64,000 bases of DNA from Primulina eburnea. Its lineage: Eukaryota; Streptophyta; Magnoliopsida; Lamiales; Gesneriaceae. The position numbers and the translations under genes were made by a program. Each line of letters opens with the position of its first letter. Positions within the stretch are counted from its first letter, which is position 1. This document shows, one piece after another, positions 12,893 to 22,469 of this stretch. The notes below the pieces were generated by a model. The model was not told the origin of the DNA and ran no database searches. It saw only the letters and a program-made list of their open reading frames with translations. The stretch is taken from contig NW_027331452.1 of assembly GCF_022965805.1 (NCBI RefSeq), positions 1-64,000 of the forward strand, read 5' to 3'.

Positions 12893-13433
12893 AGCAAAGT
12901 TTAGCCCATAAAGTAATCCGAAAATAGAATCCCTCCCCTTCTTAGTCCTAGGCAACCCCAAAATAAAGTGCATAGAAATGTCAATCCAAGTTCTTTTTAA
13001 GAATAGCACGCAAAAGTGTTCCCAAAGTTCTATTTACAAATTCGTTTTGTCCATCCGTTTGATGATGACAAGTAGTAGATTACAACAATCTTGAGCAAAG
13101 TTTAGCCCATAAAGTAATCCGAAAATAGAATCCCTCCCCTTCTTAGTCCTAGGCAACCCCAAAATAAAGTGCATAGAAATGTCAATCCAAGTTCTTTTTA
13201 AGAATAGCACGCAAAAGTGTTCCCAAAGTTCTATTTACAAATTCGTTTTGTCCATCCGTTTGAGGATGACAAGTAGTAGATTACAACAATATTGAGCAAA
13301 GTTTAGCCCATAAAGTAATCCAAAAATAGAATCCCTCCCCTTCTTAGTCCTAGGCAACCCCAAAATAAAGTCCATAGAAATGTCAATCCAAGTTCTTTTT
13401 AAGAATAGCACGCAAAAGTGTTCCCAAAGTTCT

Positions 13434-14646
13434 ATTTACAACTTCGGTTTGTCCATCCGTTTGAGGATGACAAGTAGTAGATTACAACAATATTGAGCAA
13501 AGTTTAGCCCATAAAGTAATCCAAAAATAGAATCCCTCCCCTTCTTAGTCCTAGGCAACCCCAAAATAAAGTCCATAGAAATGTCAATCCAAGTTCTTTT
13601 AAGAATAGCACGCAAAAGTGTTCCCAAAGTTCTATTGACAACTTCAGTTTGTCCATCTGTTTGAGGTTGACAAGTAGTAGATTACAACAATATTGAGCAA
13701 AGTTTAGCCCATAAAGTAATCCAAAAATAGAATCCCTCCCCTTCTTAGTCCTAGGCAACCCCAAAATAAAGTCCATAGAAATGTCAATCCAAGTTCTTTT
13801 AAGAATAGCACGCAAAAGTGTTCCCAAAGTTCTATTGACAACTTCAGTTTGTCCATCCGTTTGAGGTTGACAAGTAGTAGATTACAACAATATTGAGCAA
13901 AGTTTAGCCCATAAAGTAATCCAAAAATAGAATCCCTCCCCTTCTTAGTCCTAGGCAACCCAAAATAAAGTGCATAGAAATGTCAATCCAAGTTCTTTTT
14001 AAGAATAGCACGCAAAAGTGTTCCCAAAGTTCTATTTACAACTTCGGTTTGTCCATCCGTTTGAGGATGACAAGTAGTAGATTACAACAATATTGAGCAA
14101 AGTTTAGCCCATAAAGTAATCCAAAAATAGAATCCCTCCCCTTCTTATTCCTAGGCAACCACAAAATAAAGTGCATAAAAATGTCAATCCAAGTTCTTTT
14201 TATGAATAGCACGCAAAAGTGTTCCCAAAGTTCTATTGACAACTTCAGTTTGTCCATCTGTTTGAGGATAACAAGTAGTAGATTACAACAATATTGAGCA
14301 AAGGGATTCTATTTTTGAGGATGACAAGTAGTAGATTACAACAATATTGAGCAAAGTTTAGCCCATAAAGTAATCCAAAAATAGAATCCCTCCCCTTCTT
14401 AGTCCTAGGCAACCCCAAAATAAAGTGCATAGAAATGTCAATCCAAGTTCTTTTAAGAATAGCACGCTAAAGTGTTCAATCTAAGTCCTAGGCAACCCCA
14501 AAATAAAGTGCATATAAATGTCAATCCAAGTTCTTTTAAGAATAGCAAGCAAAAGTGTTCCCAAAGTTCTATTGACAACTTCAGTTTGTCCATCTGTTTG
14601 AGGATGACAAGTTGTAGATTACAACAATATTGAGCAAAGTTTAGCC
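13434..14646 (-). repeat. Partial third higher-order copy at the end of array 1
   Basis: This stretch matches about 9690-10902 at an offset of 3,743-3,744 bp and includes the same microinversion near 14303. It is cut at 14646 by the copia LTR, which starts immediately after TTTAGCC. The same stretch also matches array 2 at an offset of about 37,426 bp. Confidence 0.75.
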
Positions 14647-16706
14647 TGAAAGCGGACCGGTTACGGAGGCCGGAAACGCAACGGAAGCGAAAAATATAAT
14701 TTTTAGAGCAAAAATTTCGGCCCCCTTAAAAGTTTTGTGGAATATTTGCAAAATCAACAAAAACCATGCATAGGATGATTTAGGATTTTTACCTATCAAC
14801 TTCAAGAAGTTGATGATGGCTCCAACTTAGTTGCTAGCAACTAAGCTCTTCTTGGCAAGATAAGTCTACAAGCTTCCTTCCTCCAAAATCAAGCCCACCA
14901 CTTAGCAAGGTAAATCCCCTCAAGTTTTGCACTAGAAAAACTTGAGGATTTTTTCAAAGAGAATGATTTTTGCTCTCCAAAATGAAGAACAAAATGGAAG
15001 AAAATTGAGAGGAAAAATCCTTGAGAGATTTCGGCCAAGAGGTGTGTATGGGGAGGGAAGATTAGCCTTGGGTGTGTCAAAAAGTGATCCCATGCTTTTC
15101 AATATTTTATTCAAAAAGTAATCAAGGCTCTTCACCTCCCAAGCATGCAATCCCTACATGTCTCACTTATATATTATATGGTTTTTAACACATTAAAAAC
15201 CATAGACTAAATTTTATTATCTCAAACACATTTGAGATTAATTAAATATTACTTGATTTTACTCAAGTCCCACTAGTTAAATAATTATTTAAATTGAGCT
15301 CTACAAGACTCAATATTATTTAATTAATTCAACACTTGAATTAATTTAATTATTTAGACTCTACTAGGTCTACTAGTGTTTAATTAATTCAACACTTGAA
15401 TTAATTTAATTTAGTCCACAATAATGTTTATGAAAATCACAATTTTCAACTACATTATTTACTTGGCCAAATTTTAATCTTAGGAACACTTCCATTAATT
15501 AAAATTTATATTTCTCTCATAGAAGTCATACTTCTAATTTTTCTTTACGCTTATAAACACATTTATAAGCCGTTCAACACATTGAACTATTTTACTTCTC
15601 TTCGGGATTTACTAAGCAAGTACTTGTGTGGCCCTCAATGGTTCATTGATACAACTAGCCGTGGGTTCACATCTCAATGTGATTCGGACTAAACATGTCT
15701 TTATTCGAGCATACCCCAATTGCTCCATTCTTACTTATCAACTCCTTGATAGTAAGAACGTCAGAACTCAAGTCTGATAGTACCCAACCAATCACGTTAA
15801 GCGCCTAGCAGCATCGCTTACGTGATTCCCTAGGTATCACATGATAGTGCCTGCAAGAACCATTCAATTATGGTTAGCGTACAGTACGGTCCCTTCAACT
15901 CATATATCCCGACCGATTCGACAACTATTGGTCTATCGAGAGTTGTCAATGAATCGATACTATGTGTCATGTTGTGGTTGCATCGATGGTGTAATCTATG
16001 AAACCCCTTTCATAATTACCACCATACTCTGATCAGAGATTTCAACCCACACATACATGATAAACACATAGGATATCCATACCCGTAGGTAAGCGGTGAA
16101 TCCCCGGCTACAATGCATCGACTCCTATATGTTTCGCCGTAACACCCAACCTTGCCACCTGATGACCCCATAAGAGTCGGTAAACAAGTCAAAGTGAAAC
16201 GCTAGCATATAGAGTCTCAATGTTGTCCCGGGTCATAAGGACTAATGGTGTACAACCATAAACTAGGACTTTTCCACTCGATAAGTGAGAACCACTTGGA
16301 AAGTCCTTTATAGAGGGTTGTTCAGTGCACTCTACCAGGAGCACCTATCTGCATGCTCGGACATCACAATGTCCCCTACCAATGAAACATGGTACTCACA
16401 TCGCAGATACTAGTCTCTAACTCGAGCGGCCTTTATCCTTCTTAGTGGCGGCTGAATCGACTAGGAACGGTTTAGAATATACAGTATTCCAAATATGAGT
16501 TTCATGATACTCATCATATGAGCATCTCATATTCTTTCTACTATTTGTATATTCAAGGACTTTATCTATGCAACAAGCATGGGTATAAAGATAAAGATGC
16601 GCCAAATTAATAAATTGAAATATTATTAAAATAAAGATCGTTTATACAAAGAGTTTCATTGTGAACAGTCGGCCAACACTTGGCTCGACGTGCACCTACT
16701 CTAACA
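14647..16706 (-). repeat. Copia 3' LTR (left)
   Basis: It starts TGAAAGCGGACC and ends CTACTCTAACA on the + strand, i.e. TGTTAGAGTAGG...CCGCTTTCA in element sense. It is 2,060 bp, the same length as the right LTR. The interior contains paired A/T-rich repeats (AATTCAACACTTGAATTAATT occurs twice near 15325 and 15385). No open frame with an ATG looks meaningful. Confidence 0.96.
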
Positions 16707-16717
16707 ATCTCCCACTT
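16707..16717 (-). promoter_or_regulatory. Copia polypurine tract
   Basis: In element sense this reads AAGTGGGAGAT immediately before the 3' LTR TGTTAG. This is the expected primer site for second-strand DNA synthesis. The polyprotein stop codon lies 4 bp away. Confidence 0.88.
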
Positions 16718-16720
16718 GCA

Positions 16721-19700
16721 CTAGAGCCAACTACCTATATGCTTTAGACCCATTGATTCGCGATGCTTCTCGAACGATGGTCCTGGTAAAGGCTTAGTTA
16801 GTGGATCAGCAACATTATCTGCGGAGCCGACTTTGTCAATCACGACATCTCCTCTTTCCACGATCTCTCTGAGGATGTGGTACTTTCTCAATACGTGTTT
16901 GGACTTCTGATGAGACCTCGGCTCCTTCGCCTGAGCTATGGCTCCCGTGTTGTCGCACATCACCGGGATAGGAGCAACTCCATTTGGAATGACGCCCAAC
17001 TCTTGGACGAAATTCCTAATCCAAACAGCCTCCTTTGCTGCAGCCGATGCAGCAATGTATTCTGCCTCAGTGGTGGAATCCGCAGTACTGTCTTGCTTGG
17101 AACTCTTCCAAGAGACAGCACCACCATTGAGCATGAATATGAATCCGGAGGTTGACTTCGAGTCATCAACATCGCTTTGGAAGCTAGAGTCGGTATAGCC
17201 TTCCAATTTTAGTTCTCCACCCCCATAGACCAAGAACAACTTATTGGTCCTTCTCAAATACTTGAGGATGTCTTTCACAGCTTTCCAGTGTGGAAGACCA
17301 GGGTTGGATTGATATCTACTCACTACACTTAGTGCAAATGCCACGTCAGGACGTGTAGATATCATCCCATACATGATACTACCAATAGCCGAAGCATACG
17401 GAATTCGTGTCATCGCCGCTATCTCTGCATCAGTCTTGGGAGACATAGACTTGGATAGGGACACGCCATGACACATTGGTAGATGTCCTCTCTTGGACTC
17501 ATCCATCGAGAACCGCTTCACGATGGTATCAATGTATGTGGACTGGGTGAGACCAAGCAATCTTTTTGATCTATCTCTATAGATCTGTATTCCCAATACA
17601 AAAGATGCTTCACCCAAGTCCTGCATTGAGAACTTACTTGCTAACCATATCTTTGTTGATTGCAACATTCCTACATCATTCCCAATGAGTAGAATGTCAT
17701 CAACATAAAGAACAAGGAATGTCACAGCACTCCCACTGACCTTCTTATACACACAGGGTTCCTCAGGATTCTTAGTAAAACCAAACTCTTTGATTGTACT
17801 ATCGAATCTGAGGTTCCAGCTCCTAGATGCCTGCTTAAGACCATAAATAGATCTTTGAAGTTTGCATACCATATGCTCACTTCCGATAGATGTAAACCCT
17901 TCAGGTTGAGACATGTAAATCTCTTCCTTAATATCCCCATTAAGGAAGGCAGTCTTGACATCCATCTGCCATATCTCATAGTCATACCATGCAGCTATGG
18001 CTAGCAAAATCCTAATGGACTTGAACATCGCAACTGGAGAAAAGGTTTCCTCATAGTCAACACCTTGCCTTTGAGTATACCCTTTTGCTACCAGTCGCGC
18101 CTTGAAGGTCAATACCTTCCCATCCGCCCCAAGTTTCCTCTTGTAAATCCATTTACACCCTATGGGAACAATTCCCTCAGGTGGATCCACGAGATTCCAC
18201 ACTTGGTTCGAATGCATGGAATTCATCTCAGACTCCATTGCTTCAAGCCATTTGGATGAATCGGCATCAGATAACGCTTCCTTGAAGGTCCTTGGATCAC
18301 ATCCAAGATTAGGCTCATCATGGCCCTCTTCAAGAAGCAGACCATACCTCACAGGTGGTCTCGAGACTCTCTCGGTTCTTCTAGGAGCTTGTATCTCCTC
18401 ACTTGGCTTCTCGGGTGTGGGTTCTACAACTGTGGGTGTCTCTCGAACCTCTTCGAGTTCTATCATCTCGCCTTTTCTATCCAATAGAAATTCCTTTTCC
18501 AAAAAGGTTGCGTTCCTAGAAACAAACACCTTTGTTTCTTGGGGATGATAGAAGTAATATCCAATTGAATTCTTTGGATATCCCACAAAGTAGCATAAAA
18601 TGGATCGACTGTCCAATTTATCTCCCACTGTCTGCTTCACATAAGCAGGACACCCCCATATTCTTAGATAAGAATACTTGGGAGGCTTACCCATCCATAT
18701 CTCATATGGAGTCTTGTCAACTGCCTTTGTATGGACATTGTTCAACAACAGTGCCGCTGTTTCAAGCGCATATCCCCAAAAGGATGGCGGCAACTCCGTG
18801 AACCCCATCATAGACCGAACCATGTCCATCAAAGTCCGGTTACGACGCTCCGAAACACCATTTAACTGTGGTGTAGCGGGCGGAGTCCACTGCGAGAGAA
18901 TCCCATTCTCTCTAAGATACTCTTGGAACTCGGCACTCAAGTACTCACCACCTCGATCCGATCGAAGTGTCTTGATGCTTCGTCCCAATTGCTTCTCTAC
19001 TTCACTTCTGAATTCTTTGAACCTTTCAAAGGCTTCAGACTTGTATTTCATCAAATACACATACCCATACCTCGAATGGTCATCGGTAAAGGTGATGAAG
19101 TAGGCATGTCCATGCTTAGTGGTGATGCTAAGCGGACCGCACACATCGGTATGGATCAAATCCAATAACCCTTTGGCTCGCTCCGCATGGCCCTTAAAGG
19201 GAATTTTGGTCATCTTTCCTTTCAGACAGGATTCACAAGTCGTGAGAGCGTTAATATCAGACATATCAAACATGCCAACTCCCACTAGCTTGTTCATCCT
19301 TCTTAGGGATATATGACCTAATCGAGCATGCCATAATTGTGCCGAATTAAGAGTATCTTGTTTGCGCTTATTTGTTGTTGTTATCGTTTGGACATTGTTA
19401 AGTGGAATATCTTTTAATTTTAAGGTGTAGAGATTGTTTTCAAGTTCACCGGTACCAACTAAACATTCATTCTTGTAAATATTGCAAACACCTTTGCCAA
19501 ATAAACAAGAATATCCATCAATATCAAGCATAGGAATGGAAATAATGTTTTTAATCAAGTCTGGTACAAATAAAACATCTCTTAATACAAACTTAAAATC
19601 ATTGTTCAAAATTAAACAAACATCTCCTATGGCCTTGGCAGCAACTCTTGCTCCATTGCCCATCCTTAAGAAGGTCTCACCCTCTCGGAGCCTTCTACTT

Positions 19701-20653
19701 CTTCCCATCACCTGCAAATCGTTACAGAGATGTGAGCCACAGCCGGTATCCAATACCCAAGAAGTAGAGTTAATCGAGATATTTACTTCAATAAAGAACA
19801 TACCTTTGGCAGAACCCTTCTGCGCAAGATATTCCCTGCAATTACGCCTCCAATGTCCAGGCTTCTTGCAGTGGTGACAGATGTCAACAGTCTTTTCAGC
19901 CTTCACTGGCGCGGCTGCCACTACGGGACTCGAAGTCTGCCTCTTCAAGGGCTCGCTCTTCTTGGTACGCTGGAAAGAACGCTTCTTTCCCTTCCCAGGT
20001 GGACCGGTCTTCGTGCCAGATGAAGAGCCCACAAAAAGAACCTGCTTCTCCTTCTTGATCGTGGACTCAAAGGTCACAAGCATGTTCACCAACTCTTCAA
20101 GGCTGGGCTCAAGCTTGTTCATGTTGAAGTTCACGACAAAAGGATCGAAAGAGCTGGGCAGTGACAACAGCAACACATCCGTGGTCAACTCCGATGGCAA
20201 GATCAAATCCATGCCTACGAGCTTGTCCACGAGCCCAATCAACTTTAGGCCATGCTCATGGACCGAAGTCCCATCTCGCATGCGTAAAGTGATGAGCTCC
20301 TTCACTGTGGCATGCCTCAAAGGCCGAGTCTGCTCACCGAAGAGCTCCTTGAGGTGCATATGAATGTCAGCAGCATTCTTAGCATCCTCGAATCGCCTTT
20401 GCAGCTCATCGTTCATCGAAGCCTGCATATAACACTTCGCCTTCAAGTCATGGTCGCACCAATCCTTGTAGGTCTGCAATTCCTCAGGAGTGCAGCCTAT
20501 AGGAGCCTCAGCAGGGGGCGCCTCAGTAAGTGTATATGCGATCTTCTCCGAGTTTAGGACAATCTTTAAATTTCTTAGCCAAGTGATATAGTTTGGTCCG
20601 GTTAGAATGTGTTTTTCGAGAATGACCGAAAACGGGTTGCGAATTGATGACAT
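16721..20653 (-). CDS. Ty1/copia gag-pol polyprotein, 1,310 aa, intact
   Basis: The single frame encodes capsid, protease, integrase, RT and RNase H in the copia order (integrase before RT). The N-terminal gag domain (residues ~10-200, LTGPNYITWLRNLK) precedes a CCHC zinc knuckle C259-C262-H267-C272. The aspartic protease motif LDTGCGSHL has D302. A pre-integrase H/C region (LWHARLGH, CESC) spans ~440-476. The integrase core has D503, D566 and E602 (DD35E). RT carries YVDD at 983-986, with D985 and D986. RNase H begins at about 1150, with D1155 in GYTDSS. No stop or frameshift is present and the length is normal for the family. The start ATG follows a long leader and no closer in-frame start is better. 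The element may be active or only recently silenced. Confidence 0.96.
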   Translation of the reverse strand: MSSIRNPFSVILEKHILTGPNYITWLRNLKIVLNSEKIAYTLTEAPPAEAPIGCTPEELQTYKDWCDHDLKAKCYMQASMNDELQRRFEDAKNAADIHMHLKELFGEQTRPLRHATVKELITLRMRDGTSVHEHGLKLIGLVDKLVGMDLILPSELTTDVLLLSLPSSFDPFVVNFNMNKLEPSLEELVNMLVTFESTIKKEKQVLFVGSSSGTKTGPPGKGKKRSFQRTKKSEPLKRQTSSPVVAAAPVKAEKTVDICHHCKKPGHWRRNCREYLAQKGSAKGMFFIEVNISINSTSWVLDTGCGSHLCNDLQVMGRSRRLREGETFLRMGNGARVAAKAIGDVCLILNNDFKFVLRDVLFVPDLIKNIISIPMLDIDGYSCLFGKGVCNIYKNECLVGTGELENNLYTLKLKDIPLNNVQTITTTNKRKQDTLNSAQLWHARLGHISLRRMNKLVGVGMFDMSDINALTTCESCLKGKMTKIPFKGHAERAKGLLDLIHTDVCGPLSITTKHGHAYFITFTDDHSRYGYVYLMKYKSEAFERFKEFRSEVEKQLGRSIKTLRSDRGGEYLSAEFQEYLRENGILSQWTPPATPQLNGVSERRNRTLMDMVRSMMGFTELPPSFWGYALETAALLLNNVHTKAVDKTPYEIWMGKPPKYSYLRIWGCPAYVKQTVGDKLDSRSILCYFVGYPKNSIGYYFYHPQETKVFVSRNATFLEKEFLLDRKGEMIELEEVRETPTVVEPTPEKPSEEIQAPRRTERVSRPPVRYGLLLEEGHDEPNLGCDPRTFKEALSDADSSKWLEAMESEMNSMHSNQVWNLVDPPEGIVPIGCKWIYKRKLGADGKVLTFKARLVAKGYTQRQGVDYEETFSPVAMFKSIRILLAIAAWYDYEIWQMDVKTAFLNGDIKEEIYMSQPEGFTSIGSEHMVCKLQRSIYGLKQASRSWNLRFDSTIKEFGFTKNPEEPCVYKKVSGSAVTFLVLYVDDILLIGNDVGMLQSTKIWLASKFSMQDLGEASFVLGIQIYRDRSKRLLGLTQSTYIDTIVKRFSMDESKRGHLPMCHGVSLSKSMSPKTDAEIAAMTRIPYASAIGSIMYGMISTRPDVAFALSVVSRYQSNPGLPHWKAVKDILKYLRRTNKLFLVYGGGELKLEGYTDSSFQSDVDDSKSTSGFIFMLNGGAVSWKSSKQDSTADSTTEAEYIAASAAAKEAVWIRNFVQELGVIPNGVAPIPVMCDNTGAIAQAKEPRSHQKSKHVLRKYHILREIVERGDVVIDKVGSADNVADPLTKPLPGPSFEKHRESMGLKHIGSWL

Positions 20654-22455
20654 GTCAAAGATTGTACTGAAAAGTAAAACAGATAAATGTTAATGACTAT
20701 TTTAAAATATTTAATAAGATATAAAGTTTGGACTTTTACTTTATAAATAATCGCTCCCACTGTTTTGACATTTTCACTACCCTCTAGTGAAAACGGGAAA
20801 CACTTTCCTCAGAAGGTACGTAAGGTCCAATTAGCGAATTGTGATCCCGAATAATATCGGCCATCATAATTCCTAAAAGGTAGTTTCCAATTGCATCGCC
20901 ATGCAACCCTCTACGTATACTTTTGTCTCACGTTTGATTAGGACCCAATAATATGACGTCGTTCATCTTTACGTGTCAAGCCTAACCCATCGATATTGAA
21001 CCTTAATGGACGGTCGCCATGAGTTCCCTCAATAATATGAGCCGAAATCATGGGAGTTCCACGTAGTTCACATCACAATGTCAATGGATGTCACAGCTTT
21101 CCGGCACCCAAGGCTCCCCAATAATATGAGCCGAGCCCCGAGTACGGGTAGCGTTCATCATGCATCCATTGTCGATGGAAGACAAGGAAATTATAAACAA
21201 ATTTATAATTCCCCTTTTCGGACTTGATATTAATTTTGAATCTTATTCAAAATGAGGGTTTTTAATTTTGAAAGGTCTCATCATTAATTTTATTTTAAAA
21301 GCTCGCCATGTTTGATCGTATGTTTGCCGGATTCATGCAACTTTGTTATTATAATAATAATAATGCACATACTCATTATTTATAACATATCATGCATATA
21401 TTATAAATAGAAAACAGTATAAGGATGATCAATTGCCCCAAAACTAATGGCCCGTGTGAGCCAAACACGGGCCTAGGTCCAATCCTAGGGTAAATGCACG
21501 GGATGCAATGCAACTAAATTATTACATTAGCATCCAATATTACATGTCTTCGATCTTCATAATCACCAAGGCCACCATCTTCCAATCTTGATCTTCCACT
21601 ATTCTAATATTTACATTTAAATATCCATGGCACATAGGGATACATCTCATGGGGGTGGGAACGGGCCATAAACCAAGCCCACTTTATAAATTGATAATTA
21701 TTACAATCATACAACACAAATATCCTAGCATACACCTAGCAAATTGGGCTTGGGCTTTTGATCATCCTTCATGCATAATATCACATATCATACACCATCA
21801 ATTAATTATCACTATAATTAATTGATCCAATATTATATATCTTGATCCAATCACTAACCGCCACAATTATAAATTAAATTAACAAAGTATACAAACTCCT
21901 TTGTCTACTTTCAAATTAATTTATTTATAATCGAATTTCTTGTAAATCACAATTTACTATAAATAATTAAAGTCCTACTTCAATTATTTATTTTATGAGA
22001 AAATATGTGCAACAATTGTAAATTTAAACTTTAAGGGCCCAAAACTCATTTTTCACAAAAATACTTAGGCCCATTTAAATTTCACAAAATATGTTGACCA
22101 TCTAATGGCCCAACAACTCAAGGCCCATGACACTAAGATTATCCAAAACACTTTTGGAAACCCTAGCCGTCATCGCCGTCGCCGGAGCTCCGTCGCCGGA
22201 TTCCGGCCACAACAAAAAAATTTTTTTTTTTTATTAAAAAACTGGAAGTTTCGGGCAGCCCCTTGGGCTGCCCCTCGGCTGCCCGAAATTTTCGGGCAGC
22301 CCCTTCGGGCAGCACTCGGGCAGCCCCGAAAACTTTATTTTTTTTTTTTGTAAAAATTTCGGCCTTGATGTTTATTGTTGCACAAAAATCTCAAACGGTT
22401 AGAAATCGATCTCAACATAATATTACGCAAATATTACACAAAAATCGTAACCTTA
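20654..22455 (-). other. Copia 5' untranslated leader (~1.8 kb)
   Basis: No convincing coding frame is present. Four spaced copies of an AATAATATGAGCCG-like phrase occur at about 20850, 20948, 21032 and 21118, roughly 85-100 bp apart. The part nearest the PBS has T/A runs and a GC-rich inverted repeat, listed separately. Such leaders usually hold packaging and dimerisation signals; that role is inferred here. Confidence 0.75.
22249..22288 (-). promoter_or_regulatory. Strong hairpin in the copia leader
   Basis: TTTCGGGCAGCC at 22249-22260 is perfectly complementary to GGCTGCCCGAAA at 22277-22288, with a 16 nt loop that itself contains GGGCTGCCC. Three more CGGGCAGC units follow to about 22326. 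In the genomic RNA this sits roughly 170-210 nt downstream of the PBS, a plausible place for a packaging or dimer-linkage structure. The function is inference. Confidence 0.6.
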
Positions 22456-22467
22456 GCTCGGATACCA
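22456..22467 (-). promoter_or_regulatory. Copia primer-binding site (initiator Met-tRNA type)
   Basis: In element sense it reads TGGTATCCGAGC, 2 nt after the 5' LTR end. The usual plant initiator Met-tRNA complement is TGGTATCAGAGC, so there is one mismatch. Confidence 0.88.
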
Positions 22468-22469
22468 CT

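Larger units (their letters stand above)
2624..14646 (-). repeat. Integrase-derived satellite array 1 (~60 monomers of 200/201 bp)
   Basis: The phrase AGCCCATAAAGTAATCC recurs every 199-201 bp (2811, 3011, 3210, 3410, 3609 and on). Read on the - strand the monomer contains two gypsy integrase pieces. One is the start of the catalytic core ([19 protein letters not shown] then DSIF). The other, in a different frame, is a later piece ([19 protein letters not shown]). The roughly 50 residues expected between them, including the second catalytic Asp, are missing, and the end of the later piece joins the start of the next monomer. Monomers with four A's at the junction are 200 bp and those with five are 201 bp. 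A second polymorphism switches MDF to MHF. This is satellite DNA, not a set of genes. Confidence 0.93.

Noticed and set aside
2624..14646. Many 60-170-codon frames in the satellite as a protein family
   Set aside because: They are the same few frames of one tandem monomer, broken by the 200 bp period. After DSIF they leave the ancestral integrase frame, and the second catalytic Asp is missing. They are relics, not genes.
2624..14646. CRISPR array
   Set aside because: The repeats are ~200 bp, directly abutting, with no unique spacers and no cas genes; the context is eukaryotic.
14889..15150. Frames of 63 and 72 codons in the copia LTR, repeated at 22712-22973
   Set aside because: The two overlap in different frames of low-complexity LTR sequence. 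The repetition is the LTR pair itself, and I found no recognisable counterpart in the solo LTR.
16417..16605. A 62-codon frame inside the copia LTR, also present at 24240-24428 and in the diverged solo LTR at 52802-52990
   Set aside because: It starts with TTG, not ATG. Between the intact and solo LTR copies I count roughly eight amino-acid-changing and three silent differences, so there is no sign of selection for protein. It stays open by chance and shared ancestry.
18678..19103. Plus-strand frames opposite the copia polyprotein (and similar ones opposite gypsy pol, e.g. 26876-27319, 33971-34414, 41054-41497)
   Set aside because: They are antisense shadows of conserved coding sequence, with no recognisable domains. 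Their recurrence only reflects the copied sense gene.
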